A DNA stretch of 64,000 bases. It comes from Arthrobacter sp. AFG20. GTDB lineage: Bacteria > Actinomycetota > Actinomycetes > Actinomycetales > Micrococcaceae. A model generated the notes under the pieces. It had not been told where the DNA came from. It was given only the letters and a program-made list of their open reading frames with translations, and ran no database searches. A program made the position numbers and the translations under genes. The stretch spans positions 1-64,000 of the forward strand of contig NZ_PJMC01000007.1 in NCBI RefSeq assembly GCF_002892795.1, read 5' to 3'. Positions 49,898 to 58,745 of this stretch are shown piece by piece. Positions within the stretch are counted from its first letter, which is position 1. Each line of letters starts with the position of its first letter.

Positions 49898-49950
49898 GCT
49901 GCGGGCGGCGGGACATCAGATCACTCGGGATACACAAAGGAGATAAGGCC

Positions 49951-50382
49951 ATGGCGGGAACAATTGTTGTGGGTGTGGACGGAAGCGGTACCGCACGCAA
50001 GGCAGCGGAAGTGGCGCGGGACCTGGCTGCGGGACTGGGCGCCAGGCTCCACGTCGTGTCCGCGTTCGATACCGACCGGACCGAAGTCTTCGGCAGCGGC
50101 AGTGACCGGTGGATCGTGTCGGACGCCGGGGAAGCCGAAAAGGTGGCCCGGGATGTGGCGGCAGCCTTGGCGGGCGGCGAGCTCCAGATCACCTACTCAT
50201 CCGCGCGGGGTAAGCCCGCCGAAGCACTGGTCAGGGAGGCGGACCGGCTCGACGCAAGCATGATCGTGGTGGGAAACCGCCGCATGCAAGGCCTCGGGCG
50301 TGTGCTGGGCAGCGTGGCGAACAGCGTTGCCCACAGCGCGTCCTGCGACGTCTACATCGCGAATACCTACGGCGCCGACTAG
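49951..50382 (+). CDS. universal stress protein
   Basis: A 143-residue single-domain Usp: TIVVGVDGSGTARKAAEVA at the start and VVGNRRMQGLGRVLGSVANSVAH carrying G-2x-G-9x-G-S near residue 110, hence ATP-binding type. AAAGGAG lies upstream with good spacing. It is shorter than the Usp at 3688 and lacks its His-rich tail. A 15-bp tandem repeat follows the gene. Confidence 0.9.
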   Translation: MAGTIVVGVDGSGTARKAAEVARDLAAGLGARLHVVSAFDTDRTEVFGSGSDRWIVSDAGEAEKVARDVAAALAGGELQITYSSARGKPAEALVREADRLDASMIVVGNRRMQGLGRVLGSVANSVAHSASCDVYIANTYGAD

Positions 50383-50404
50383 CCCCAGCGCCGGCCTGAC
50401 TTGG

Positions 50405-50434
50405 GCAGGCCTGCCCACCGCAGGCCTGCCCACC
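50405..50434. repeat. 15-bp tandem repeat, two copies
   Basis: GCAGGCCTGCCCACC occurs at 50405-50419 and 50420-50434; its first ten bases are palindromic. It may contribute to termination of the stress-protein gene. Confidence 0.6.
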
Positions 50435-50577
50435 GCAAGGCCAGACTTGACACGGATCACCCCGGCTGGTGGGCAGACTCACCACGTTTTCCGGCAATCC
50501 GGCGTGGCCTGAAAGATAAAATTGGAGGTGCCCCCGATGGTGCGGACAAACCCAAATCTACCTTTCAGGGGAACACT

Positions 50578-50919
50578 GTGCTTACACTCCAGCGTCGCCA
50601 CCTCGTCGGCCACGACATCCTCCTTGCCCGCCACGGCAACCACATCAGTGCCATGCGCGTGGACCGCTCCGCCGGCCGCGTGATCGCCCTCCTCGACGAC
50701 GGCTCCGTGGACAGCGCCCCGAACCTCATCTCCCCCGACCTGCAGCTGCCGGACACGCTGAAGAGCGTTCTGCGCGAGGACTGGAAATTCCTCACGCTGG
50801 TGAGCTCCGGCATCGCCGCCGTAGCTGGCGTCATGCTGGCCGCCGCGGTGAGCATGGCAGGCATGTCCGCCGATCCTGCCATGGCCCAGCTGCTGGCCAG
50901 CTCCTACGCCGCCTACTAG
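50578..50919 (+). CDS. small hypothetical protein with one membrane segment
   Basis: 113 residues. The first 65 residues are soluble (RRHLVGHDILLARHGNHISAMRVDRSAGRVIALLDDGSVD), and residues about 78-100 form a hydrophobic Ala/Val/Met helix followed by a short outside tail. No known family is recognised. The GTG at 50578 is preferred, because AGGGGA lies 6 nt before it; the open frame reaches further upstream but includes the tandem repeat region and low-quality sequence. Confidence 0.6.
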   Translation: MLTLQRRHLVGHDILLARHGNHISAMRVDRSAGRVIALLDDGSVDSAPNLISPDLQLPDTLKSVLREDWKFLTLVSSGIAAVAGVMLAAAVSMAGMSADPAMAQLLASSYAAY

Positions 50920-50933
50920 GCCAGCCTCCGGCG

Positions 50934-51542
50934 TCAGCCGATCCGGACCAGCACCTCGCGGAGCAGCCACCACAGGCCGGCGGTGACGCCGCCGCCCACC
51001 AGGGCGCCCGCAACCACCTGCGCCACCGTATGGGCGCGCAGCACCACCCGGGACCAGCCCACTGCGGGAATCAGCAGCAGCAGCGGAATCCACGGGACGC
51101 CCAGGATCAGCACCGCGATGACCGTGGTCAGCGCGATGGCCCCGGCATGGCCACTGATTTTCCAGAACAGGCTGATGGCGGCGAGCACCACCACACCGCC
51201 CACTATGGCCAGCACCACCACAATGACGCTGTACGGGGCGTTGATGGCCAGGAGGACCGCCAGCCCCGCGAGCAGTGACACCACCGTCATGGCAAGCACC
51301 GGCGCTCGTTGCTTGCGGTTACTGACGTGGTGGTCCGTCACCTTGCCCAGACGGACCAGAAGGACGACGGCGGCCAGGGGCAGCACGCACACAAACAGCA
51401 CCGCCACGGCGCCGAACCAGACGGTGCCCGGAAAGCCGGGTTCCAGGGCCGGGCTGAGGAGCAGCAGCAGAGCCACGGTGATCGGCGGCTGAAGGGCCTC
51501 CGTGATGACCCGGGCCACGCGGTTCTTCACGCGGATGCTCAT
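50934..51542 (-). CDS. PAP2-family membrane phosphatase-like protein
   Basis: A 202-residue membrane protein with about five or six helices. The PAP2 motifs appear as WKISGHAGAIALTT (motif 2, SGH) and WSRVVLRAHTVAQVVAGALVG (motif 3, SR-x5-H-x3-Q). Motif 1 (KxxxxxxRP) is weak: KVTDHHVSNRKQRAP. Such proteins remove phosphate from lipids or lipid carriers. I prefer the ATG at 51542, because GAGGA lies about 10 nt upstream, over one seven codons earlier. It is downstream of nothing obvious on its strand and convergent with the small hypothetical gene. Confidence 0.82.
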   Translation of the reverse strand: MSIRVKNRVARVITEALQPPITVALLLLLSPALEPGFPGTVWFGAVAVLFVCVLPLAAVVLLVRLGKVTDHHVSNRKQRAPVLAMTVVSLLAGLAVLLAINAPYSVIVVVLAIVGGVVVLAAISLFWKISGHAGAIALTTVIAVLILGVPWIPLLLLIPAVGWSRVVLRAHTVAQVVAGALVGGGVTAGLWWLLREVLVRIG

Positions 51543-51650
51543 GATCCCGCGATCCTCACCCATGGGAAACCCCGTCCCTGACTGTCCGGCCCTCCCCCCT
51601 TTCCCCGGAGGGTACCGCTCCAGGGACCGTCAGTCGAGCAGCAGGGCAGG

Positions 51651-53186
51651 TCAGTCGAGCAGCAGTGCCGGCTCTTCCAAAATGGCGGCGACGTCAGCCA
51701 TGAAGCGGGCTGAAAGGTCGCCGTCCACCACGCGGTGGTCGAAGGACCCGCCGAGCGTGGTGATCCAGCGCGGAATGACCTCGCCGTCCAGGACCCACGG
51801 CTTTTGTTTAATGGTTCCAAACGCCACGATGGCCACTTCACCAGGGTTGATGATGGGTGTTCCGGTGTCGATGCCGAGGGCGCCAATGTTGGTGACCGTG
51901 AGCGTGCCGCCCTGCATCTGCGCAGGCTGGGTCTTGCCGGCGCGCGCTGTGGTGGCGAGCTCATTGAGGGCCAGCGCCAGCTCCTTGAGCGACAGGTCCT
52001 GGGCATTCTTGATGTTCGGTACCATGAGCCCGCGCGGTGTGGCCGCGGCAATGCCCAGGTTCATGTAGTGCTTGATGTGGATCTCCGCGGAGTCGCTGCC
52101 GTCCGTGTTGTCCACCCAGGTGGCGTTCACGCTCGGATTCCGCGCTGCGGCCCAGATGACAGCCTTCGCGAGGATCAGCAGTGGGGAGACCTTGATGCCC
52201 TCGAAGTCGCGCGAAGCCTTGAGCCGCTTGACGAACTCCATGGTGCGGCTGGCATCCACGTCCACGAAGATGCTCACGTGCGGCGCGGAGAACGCCGACT
52301 CCACCATGGCCTTCGCGGTGGCCTTGCGGACGCCCTTGACCGGGATCCGTTCGATCCGCTGCTCCTGGGGACGGCCTGACGTGCCCCAGAAGGTGTCCGC
52401 CTTGTCCACTTCCGCGTCGCGCTGCGCCTGGTAGCTGACCAGATCCTCGCGGGTCACCTCGCCGCGCGCCCCGGTGGCCACGACGTCGGCCAGGTCAATG
52501 CCCAGGTCGCGGGCGATCTTCCGCACCGGCGGCTTGGCCAGGACCCTGTTCATGAGCCCGGAAATGGCCCCGCCCAGCGTTGGCTTGTCAGTCTCGAGAG
52601 CGGGCGTCCACTCGGGCCGCCTCGTCACGACAGGCCCGGCCACCGGCCCGGCGCTGGCCGGACCGTCCAAAAGTGCATCCTTCGCGGACCGTGGCTGGAC
52701 AGGTTCGACTTCCGGAGCGCCGTGGACTGCATCTGCCGGAATCGCCGGCCTGGTCTTGCGCGGCCGCCGCTTCACGGCGTCGGCTTTGGGGCCTGAACCC
52801 ACCAGCGGGCCGGCGGCCAGGCCGCCGGCGGCAGCTTCACCAGCGGCAGCGTCGCCGTCAGCTGGCAGCTTTCCGTACATCAGTGCGGGCTCAGTGGCCT
52901 CGAGGGCGGGCACCGGCGCGTCGGCCGGTGTGGGGTCGCCGTGCATGGTGTCGGAGACGCTGATGATGGCGGTCCCGACGTCGACCGTCACCCCTTCCTG
53001 GACCAGCAGTTCGGTGACGGTGCCGGCGAACGGCGACGGGAGCTCGACGAGGGACTTGGCCGTCTCGATCTCGCACAGGACGTCGTTGATGGCCACCTCA
53101 TCGCCGGGCTTGACCTTCCACGAAACGATCTCTGCCTCGGTCAGGCCCTCACCGACGTCGGGGAGGTTGAACTTGTTAAGCGTCAT
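51651..53186 (-). CDS. bkdC: 2-oxoacid dehydrogenase E2, dihydrolipoamide acyltransferase
   Basis: A 511-residue E2: lipoyl domain (residues 1-77, lipoyl Lys44 in [11 protein letters not shown]), a long Ala/Pro/Gly-rich linker, an E1/E3-binding domain (about 215-255, [29 protein letters not shown]), and the catalytic domain (about 290-511) with DHRVVDGD (His484, Asp488). It transfers branched-chain or acetyl groups to CoA as the core of a multi-enzyme complex. It is the last gene of the E1alpha-E1beta-E2 unit, 87 bp after E1beta. No E3 (lpd) gene is present, so lipoamide dehydrogenase is shared. Confidence 0.93.
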   Translation of the reverse strand: MTLNKFNLPDVGEGLTEAEIVSWKVKPGDEVAINDVLCEIETAKSLVELPSPFAGTVTELLVQEGVTVDVGTAIISVSDTMHGDPTPADAPVPALEATEPALMYGKLPADGDAAAGEAAAGGLAAGPLVGSGPKADAVKRRPRKTRPAIPADAVHGAPEVEPVQPRSAKDALLDGPASAGPVAGPVVTRRPEWTPALETDKPTLGGAISGLMNRVLAKPPVRKIARDLGIDLADVVATGARGEVTREDLVSYQAQRDAEVDKADTFWGTSGRPQEQRIERIPVKGVRKATAKAMVESAFSAPHVSIFVDVDASRTMEFVKRLKASRDFEGIKVSPLLILAKAVIWAAARNPSVNATWVDNTDGSDSAEIHIKHYMNLGIAAATPRGLMVPNIKNAQDLSLKELALALNELATTARAGKTQPAQMQGGTLTVTNIGALGIDTGTPIINPGEVAIVAFGTIKQKPWVLDGEVIPRWITTLGGSFDHRVVDGDLSARFMADVAAILEEPALLLD

Positions 53187-53273
53187 GGGATCCTCGGGTT
53201 CGAAAGCTCGGGCGCTCCGGGAGGTGCGGAGCCGGTAGGCGAAAGAGTCAGCAGGTGCCGGTGCGCGACAACG

Positions 53274-54254
53274 TCAGTACGCGAAGGCGCGGTCCAGCGC
53301 CTCAAGGATGCGGTCGATGTCCGGGAGGTAGTCCTCTTCCACCTTGGCCACGGGGTACGGCATGTGGAAGCCGCCCACCCGGATGACCGGCGCCTCCAGC
53401 GAGTGGAAGGCCCGTTCACTGATCCGCGCGGCGATTTCACCGCCGATGCCGCCGAAGGTGGGAGCCTCGTGCGCCACCACCAGCCGGCCCGTCTTCTTGA
53501 CGGAGGCCTCGATGGCGTCGAAATCGATCGGCGAGATGGAGCGCAGGTCGATCACTTCGATGCTGCGGCCGTCCTCCGCCGCGGCGTTGGCGGCAGCGAG
53601 GGCCACGGGGACGAGCGGGCCGTAGACCACCACCGTGGCGTCGGTTCCTTCCCGGACCACATGTGCCTTGAACGGATCCTCGGCCGGGCCGGCAGATGCG
53701 GTGTCAACCTCGCCCTTGAGCCAGTAACGGCGCTTCGGTTCGAAGAAAATCACCGGGTCCTGGCAGTTCACAGCCTGCTGGATCATCCAGTAGGCGTCGT
53801 GGGGGTTGGACGGCGTGATGATGCGCAGCCCGGGGGTATGCGCGAACAGCGCCTCCGGCGACTCGGAGTGGTGCTCGATGGAGCCGATGCCGCCGCCGTA
53901 GGGGATGCGGATGACCACGGGCACAGTGAGGTTGCCGTTGCTGCGCGAGCGCATTTTGGCCAACTGGGTGGTGATCTGGTTGAAGCCGGGGAAGACGAAG
54001 CCGTCGAACTGGATCTCGGCAACGGGGAGGTAGCCGCGCAGCGCCAGGCCGATCGCGGTGCCGATGATGCCGGATTCCGCGAGTGGGGTGTCCACCACGC
54101 GGTCCGCTCCGAATTCGCCTATCAGGCCGTCGGTGACACGGTAGACGCCGCCGAGCGGGCCGATATCCTCGCCCATGAGCAGGGACTTGGGGTTGTTGCT
54201 GAGCGTGGCGCGCAGGCCTTCATTAATGGCCTTGGCAATGGTCATGGTGGTCAT
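53274..54254 (-). CDS. bkdB: 2-oxoacid dehydrogenase E1 component, beta subunit
   Basis: A 326-residue E1beta: LLMGEDIGPLGGVYRVT, FGADRVVDTPLAESGIIGTAIGLAL, EIQFDGFVFPGFNQI, RIPYGGGIGSIEHHSESPEALFAHTPGL and FEPKRRYWL are the conserved blocks that bind thiamin diphosphate together with E1alpha and take part in catalysis (HHSES His). Its ATG overlaps the last base of the E1alpha stop codon (TGATG), so the two subunits are translationally coupled. The heteromeric E1 suggests branched-chain 2-oxoacid substrates. Confidence 0.94.
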   Translation of the reverse strand: MTTMTIAKAINEGLRATLSNNPKSLLMGEDIGPLGGVYRVTDGLIGEFGADRVVDTPLAESGIIGTAIGLALRGYLPVAEIQFDGFVFPGFNQITTQLAKMRSRSNGNLTVPVVIRIPYGGGIGSIEHHSESPEALFAHTPGLRIITPSNPHDAYWMIQQAVNCQDPVIFFEPKRRYWLKGEVDTASAGPAEDPFKAHVVREGTDATVVVYGPLVPVALAAANAAAEDGRSIEVIDLRSISPIDFDAIEASVKKTGRLVVAHEAPTFGGIGGEIAARISERAFHSLEAPVIRVGGFHMPYPVAKVEEDYLPDIDRILEALDRAFAY

Positions 54255-55498
54255 CAGCGGCCTGCCCCTTCTCCCTCGTCCCCGCCGGCAAAGCCCGCGC
54301 TGTACTCTTCGAACCACGCCAGTTCCTCGGCCACGAGCGGGTGCGCCTCGACGTAGGTGTTGGCAAAGGCGGTCCTGATGTCCGGTGCGTCCGACTCGTA
54401 CGTGGACTTGCGGATGTACGCGGCGAGTTCGTCACCGTCTGCGGCAACCTGGGCAAAGAAGGCGTCATCGGCCATACCCTCGGCGCGGAGGTACTTCTCC
54501 AGCCGGTCCAGCGGATCCTTTTCCCGCCAGAGGGCCTCTTCCGAGGACTCGCGGTACTTCGTGGGGTCGTCGGCCGTGGTGTGGGCGCCCACGCGGTAGG
54601 TGAAGGCCTCAATGAGCACGGGGCCGTTGCCCTGGCGTGCGTGCTCGAGCGCCCATTCGGTGACGGCGTGGACTGCCACGACGTCGTTGCCGTCCACGCG
54701 GATGCCCGGGAAGCCGTAGCCCTTGGCGCGGTTGGAGAGCGGGATGCGGGTCTGCACAGCGGTGGGCACCGAGATGGCCCAGTGGTTGTTTTGGCAGAAG
54801 AAGACCACGGGGGCGTTGTACGAGGACGCGAACACCATGGACTCGTGGACGTCGCCCTCGGAGCTCGCGCCGTCGCCGAAGTAGACCATGACGGCGGCCT
54901 TCGGCTCGGCCGGACCGTCAACGCCCTGGGCGCTCTCCACTCCTTGAGCCTCGGCCAGCCGCTGGTCGCGCTGGATGCCCATGGCGTACCCGACGGCGTG
55001 CGGCGTCTGCGCAGCCAGCACCAGCGTGTACAGGTGGAAGTTGGTGTCCTTAGGGTTCCAGCCGCCGTTGGAGACGCCGCGGAACTGCTTCAGCAGTTCG
55101 GCCAGGTCGACGTTGCGGGTCAGGGCGACGCCGTGCTCGCGGTAGGTGGGGAAGATGTAGTCCTGCGGCTGGCTGGCACGCCCGGACCCGATCTGGGCTG
55201 CCTCCTGGCCTGTCAGCGGCACCCACAGCGCCAGCTGGCCCTGCCGCTGCAGCGCCGTGGCTTCCTGGTCGAAACGGCGAATGGCCGCCATGTCCGCGTA
55301 GAAACCCCGGAGTTTTTCGGCGTCGAGACGCTCGGCATACTCGGAGAACACGGAGTCGGTCCCCAACGTGCCATCGGGGCCCAGAAGCTGGATCATTTCA
55401 GTCGAGGGCACGCCCAGGGCCGCCTCGGCCTGCGCCTCGAGCTGGTCGTCCAGTTCCGTGCCATCGAACTCGGTGGAGGGCAGATGTGTTGCGCCCAT
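54254..55498 (-). CDS. bkdA: 2-oxoacid dehydrogenase E1 component, alpha subunit
   Basis: A 414-residue thiamin-diphosphate enzyme. GDGASSEGDVHESMVFASSYNAPVVFFCQNNHWAIS is the ThDP/Mg motif (GDG...NN), IFPTYREHGVAL and YRVGAHTTADDPTKYR (phosphorylation-loop equivalent) are typical of the E1alpha of pyruvate or branched-chain dehydrogenases. Actinobacteria normally use a homodimeric AceE for pyruvate, so branched-chain keto acids are the likely substrate (inference). Start: ATG 55498 with AAGGAG 6 nt upstream. A concentric palindrome lies 50-87 bp upstream. Confidence 0.94.
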   Translation of the reverse strand: MGATHLPSTEFDGTELDDQLEAQAEAALGVPSTEMIQLLGPDGTLGTDSVFSEYAERLDAEKLRGFYADMAAIRRFDQEATALQRQGQLALWVPLTGQEAAQIGSGRASQPQDYIFPTYREHGVALTRNVDLAELLKQFRGVSNGGWNPKDTNFHLYTLVLAAQTPHAVGYAMGIQRDQRLAEAQGVESAQGVDGPAEPKAAVMVYFGDGASSEGDVHESMVFASSYNAPVVFFCQNNHWAISVPTAVQTRIPLSNRAKGYGFPGIRVDGNDVVAVHAVTEWALEHARQGNGPVLIEAFTYRVGAHTTADDPTKYRESSEEALWREKDPLDRLEKYLRAEGMADDAFFAQVAADGDELAAYIRKSTYESDAPDIRTAFANTYVEAHPLVAEELAWFEEYSAGFAGGDEGEGAGR

Positions 55499-55547
55499 AC
55501 CGTCTCCTTGCCTGCCGCATGCGGATGCGTTGCAATGTCGCTGGGAT

Positions 55548-55585
55548 ATATGCCTCACAAGGAATGCATTCCCGGCGAGGCATAT
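55548..55585. promoter_or_regulatory. concentric double palindrome upstream of the E1/E2 operon
   Basis: ATATGCCTC (55548-55556) and GAGGCATAT (55577-55585) are perfect inverted arms; centred exactly between them is GGAATGCATTCC (55561-55572), itself a perfect palindrome. Both share the centre 55566.5. This looks like a high-order operator, for instance for an Lrp-type or dimer-of-dimers regulator. It would control the operon at 55498. Confidence 0.7.
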
Positions 55586-55646
55586 GTATTTGACTTACTG
55601 TTCCTTACTTTATCCGGCGTAGGTAGCGCCGGCTGTTTGTTAAGCG

Positions 55647-56765
55647 CTAGGAACGGCGTGGCGGTTTTGTGTAAACCGCACAGAGTTCCAGGAATCGCGT
55701 GTTCGCTTCCACTTCGCCGATGCTGACCCGGACACCTTCGTTTCCGAACGCACGCACGGACAGCGCCCGTTCCCCGGCGAGCTGGGCGAACTCCGCACTG
55801 TTCTCGCCAAGATCGAGCCAGACAAAGTTCCCTTGGGCGTCCGGAACGTACCAGCCGAGGTCCCGGAGACCGGCCGTTACACGGTCCCGTTCCGCCACCA
55901 GGCTTTGTACCCTTTCTACAACCTGGCCAAAATTCTGCAGGGACACCACGGCGGCCTGTTCGGCGATCTGTGAGACAGCGAACGGTGTGGCGGCGACGCG
56001 CAGGTGCTGGGTGAGCTGGGGCTGGGAAACGCTGTAGCCGACCCGGAGGCCGGCGAGGCCGTGTGCCTTGGAGAACGTCCTGAGCACCACCACATTCGGG
56101 TACTCGCGGTACATCCGGATGCCGTCCACCGCGTCTTCCGCCCGGACGAACTCCTGGTAGGCCTCATCGATGACCACCACAACGTCCGACGGCACCGCCT
56201 TGATGAAGCGCTCCGTTTCTTCGGCGGTCAGGATGGGGCCGGTGGGGTTGTTGGGGGTGCAGAGCAGGATCACCCTGGTTCGCGCGGTCACGGCCGCGGC
56301 CATGGCGTCAAGGTCATGGCGCCCGTCAGCGGTCACGGGGATCCGCACGCTCTCTGCCCCGGCCAGCCCCACGCAGATCGGATAGGCCTCGAAGGACCGC
56401 CAGGCGTAGATCACTTCGTCGGGCTTGCCATCGTCATTCTGGCCGGCGAACGTGGTCAGCAGCTGGGTGAGGGCGCCGAGGCTGCCGGCACCGGTGACGA
56501 TGTCCTCGGCCGGGACGTCGAGGAAGCCGGCGAGCGCGGTGCGCAGCTTGGTGCTGAGCGGGTCCGGGTAGCGGTTGAAGTCGGTCTGGGCGGAAATGGC
56601 CTCCACCACGGCCGGGATGGGCGGCAGCGGGTTCTCGTTGGACGACAGTTTGTAGCTGGCAAGGCCGTCGACGGCGGCGGGCGGCTTGCCTGCAGCATAG
56701 CGGGGCAGCCGGTCAACCACCGGTCGGGGCCTCAGGCCCCCCGCCACAGTCTCTGATGAAGTCAT
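55647..56765 (-). CDS. histidinol-phosphate/aromatic aminotransferase family protein
   Basis: A 372-residue PLP enzyme of the HisC/Pat group. SSNENPLPPIPAVVEAI, GAGSLGALTQLL, LLCTPNNPTGPILT, IDEAYQEFV and the PLP-lysine segment LRTFSKAHGLAGLRVGY are present. Actinobacteria often have a stand-alone Pat (phenylalanine/aromatic aminotransferase) with this sequence style besides HisC; there are no other his genes nearby, which favours Pat. TAGGCT lies 7 nt before the ATG (56773-56778). It is on the same strand as, and 148 bp before, the E1/E2 operon. Confidence 0.9.
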   Translation of the reverse strand: MTSSETVAGGLRPRPVVDRLPRYAAGKPPAAVDGLASYKLSSNENPLPPIPAVVEAISAQTDFNRYPDPLSTKLRTALAGFLDVPAEDIVTGAGSLGALTQLLTTFAGQNDDGKPDEVIYAWRSFEAYPICVGLAGAESVRIPVTADGRHDLDAMAAAVTARTRVILLCTPNNPTGPILTAEETERFIKAVPSDVVVVIDEAYQEFVRAEDAVDGIRMYREYPNVVVLRTFSKAHGLAGLRVGYSVSQPQLTQHLRVAATPFAVSQIAEQAAVVSLQNFGQVVERVQSLVAERDRVTAGLRDLGWYVPDAQGNFVWLDLGENSAEFAQLAGERALSVRAFGNEGVRVSIGEVEANTRFLELCAVYTKPPRRS

Positions 56766-56824
56766 GCCACCTAGCCTATGCCCCTGGCTGCCTGCGCGGC
56801 CTTGCGGTGTGACAGCATGGGCGC

Positions 56825-57253
56825 ATGCGGTCTTTCATCATGCGCGTGATCATTAACGGACTGGCGCTGTGGATCGCCAGCTGGCTTCTGCCCGGCCTGG
56901 ATATCTCCACCACAGCCACCACGGAAGCTGTAGCCAAGACCGGGGTGAACCAGGGAACCGACGCCGCCGGCATCGTCCTCGCGTACCTGTTCATCGGACT
57001 GATTTTCGGTCTGGTCAATGCCTTCGTGCGGCCGATCGTCAGCTTTCTCTCCCTGCCCATCACCATCCTGACGCTGGGCCTGTTCACCGTTGTGATCAAC
57101 GCCGCGATGCTCTACCTCACTTCCTGGATCAGCGGCTACACGCCCGTGCATTTCACCATCGATTCGTTCTTCTGGACCGCCGTGCTGGCCGCCATCATCA
57201 TCACCGTCATTTCACTGGTGGCAGACCGGCTCCCCGGCGCCCGCCACCGCTAA
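56825..57253 (+). CDS. small four-helix membrane protein (phage holin 4_2-like family)
   Basis: A 142-residue membrane protein with four hydrophobic segments: INGLALWIASWLLPGLDI, AGIVLAYLFIGLIFGLVNAFVRPIV, ITILTLGLFTVVINAAMLYLTSW and FFWTAVLAAIIITVISLV. The F-V-R-P-I-V-S-F-L-S-L-P block is characteristic of the widespread YvlD/holin-like family, which is chromosomal and not proof of a prophage. It is divergent from the aminotransferase with 59 bp between and its 3' end overlaps the convergent hydrolase by 47 bp. The role in the cell is unknown. Confidence 0.85.
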   Translation: MRSFIMRVIINGLALWIASWLLPGLDISTTATTEAVAKTGVNQGTDAAGIVLAYLFIGLIFGLVNAFVRPIVSFLSLPITILTLGLFTVVINAAMLYLTSWISGYTPVHFTIDSFFWTAVLAAIIITVISLVADRLPGARHR

Positions 57254-58745
57254 AACCCCCGCCGAAGCCGGCGTTTCCGCCACCGCTGACACCCCCGCCG
57301 ACGGGAAGGATCGTCCTGCCCAGAGCGGGCAGTGGCGGCAGCACCGCGGGCGCAGCCGGCTTTGGCGCACGGACCAGCTGGAAGCGGGTGGCCCTGGCCG
57401 TTCCCCCTGCACCCACCACCCCGGCAAGCGCAGCAGTGGACGCCGCCAGCGAAGCATCCGGGCTCGCCGAGACTGCCCGGGCCCCGGCCTCGTAGTTGGT
57501 GAGCCTGTGCCCGGGACCGAGCCCGGAGTCCTCACCGGGTGGCGTCCTGACCATGCCGTTCAGGGTTACCGTCACCCGGTCCTTGGTGTCCGGATTGGGA
57601 AGGCCCTCGCTGCCGGGAACCCAGTCCTGCCGGTGCTCCAGATGCAGGCTGCTGACGCCCGGCTCCGGAGTTATGGCGCCGACCGGCGATCCCGCGGTCA
57701 GCACGTACTTGAGGCGGTACTCGGCAAGGAACGCCTTGTCCTGGCTCAGGTTCATCGCGTGGATTCCGCCCTGGCTGTAGCCCACGGCCACCACCTGGTC
57801 CCCGGCCTCAGCACCTGCCTGGCGCAGGGCCGCCCGGATGGCTGCGGCCGTGTACTCGGACCCGTACCCCAGCGATTCGCCGATGCCGGCCTCGTCGAAG
57901 GGGTTCGGACCGCCGGTGTTGCCAGGCTGGGTTCCGGGAATGATGACGATGAACGTGTCCCGTCCCCCGGCAGTTGTCTGGATGATCTCGATTTGTCCCG
58001 GGCCAGCATCTTCCACTTCCCCGGCCCGGGCAAGAAGGCCTGCCGGGGACGCGTCCAGGGCAATCTCCAGGGAGCCCTCCTTCAAAACCCTCACCGGCCG
58101 CGGCCGGAGCTCCGGCAGGACGCGGTCCAGCAGCATCCGCACAAGGGTCGGGACGCTTGAGCCCGTCATGCCGGCGGCCAGTGCCATCTTCACGGCGGCG
58201 TCCATAGGGCTCAGCCGCACTCCCAGGAGCGCCGCAAGGAAAACCCCGGCCACCACGGGATCGCTCGAGGCGATCGCCTCGGTGGTGGCCCGGTTCGGGC
58301 GCCCGTCTCCGGAAAGCCCAAGGTCGAAGAGCTGCCGCCCCGCCAACCAGGGCGTGTCCAGGTGGAGCTGCATCATGAGCCGGTTTGCCGTCTCGGCGGC
58401 GCTGTACTCGAGCTGGCAGGCGCGCACACCCCCGGCCAGGCGCTCCAGCTCCTCCCGCACCGCCGCCACGGAGCGCTGGCCTTCCCAAACGGCAGTGAGA
58501 GCCCCGGCACCGCTGGCCGGATCGTCCCGCTGGTAGCTTCCCAGCGATTCCCAGATCCTGTAGATAGCCAGCTCGACAGCCGCTAGGTCCCGAGCGAGCA
58601 CATCCAGCTCCCGCGCCCCCGAATCCAGTTCCTCGAGCTGGAAGGAGATCCCGCCTACTCCGCCACGCACGGAAAGGACAGCGTTGGAGGCCGGCTCGAG
58701 GGGGCGTAGCTGCCCGCCACCTCCGCCCGGCGCGGCCTCGGCCAT
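57207..58745 (-). CDS. alpha/beta hydrolase with N-terminal helical domain, coupled to a WXG100-like gene
   Basis: 512 residues. Residues about 30-135 form Glu/Ala/Leu-rich helices (FQLEELDSGARELDVLARDLAAVELAIYRIWESLGSYQ; VREELERLAGGVRAC), the middle (150-220) is a linker-like region, and residues about 250-410 are an alpha/beta hydrolase with VIIPGTQPG and the nucleophile elbow GYSQGG (Ser324). The C-terminus is Gly-rich (GVSGGGNAGFGGGFSGGG). No signal peptide or membrane helix is seen. The ATG overlaps the stop codon of the WXG100-like gene (TGATG), so the two are translationally coupled. This layout is like lipase or esterase effectors that travel with WXG100 partners, but the window has no secretion genes. 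Esterase activity is plausible, the substrate unknown. Confidence 0.78.
   Translation of the reverse strand: MAEAAPGGGGGQLRPLEPASNAVLSVRGGVGGISFQLEELDSGARELDVLARDLAAVELAIYRIWESLGSYQRDDPASGAGALTAVWEGQRSVAAVREELERLAGGVRACQLEYSAAETANRLMMQLHLDTPWLAGRQLFDLGLSGDGRPNRATTEAIASSDPVVAGVFLAALLGVRLSPMDAAVKMALAAGMTGSSVPTLVRMLLDRVLPELRPRPVRVLKEGSLEIALDASPAGLLARAGEVEDAGPGQIEIIQTTAGGRDTFIVIIPGTQPGNTGGPNPFDEAGIGESLGYGSEYTAAAIRAALRQAGAEAGDQVVAVGYSQGGIHAMNLSQDKAFLAEYRLKYVLTAGSPVGAITPEPGVSSLHLEHRQDWVPGSEGLPNPDTKDRVTVTLNGMVRTPPGEDSGLGPGHRLTNYEAGARAVSASPDASLAASTAALAGVVGAGGTARATRFQLVRAPKPAAPAVLPPLPALGRTILPVGGGVSGGGNAGFGGGFSGGGRRGAGLPPVK

Noticed and set aside
56825..57253. Prophage indicated by a holin-like gene
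   Set aside because: This membrane family is common on bacterial chromosomes, and there are no other phage genes nearby.
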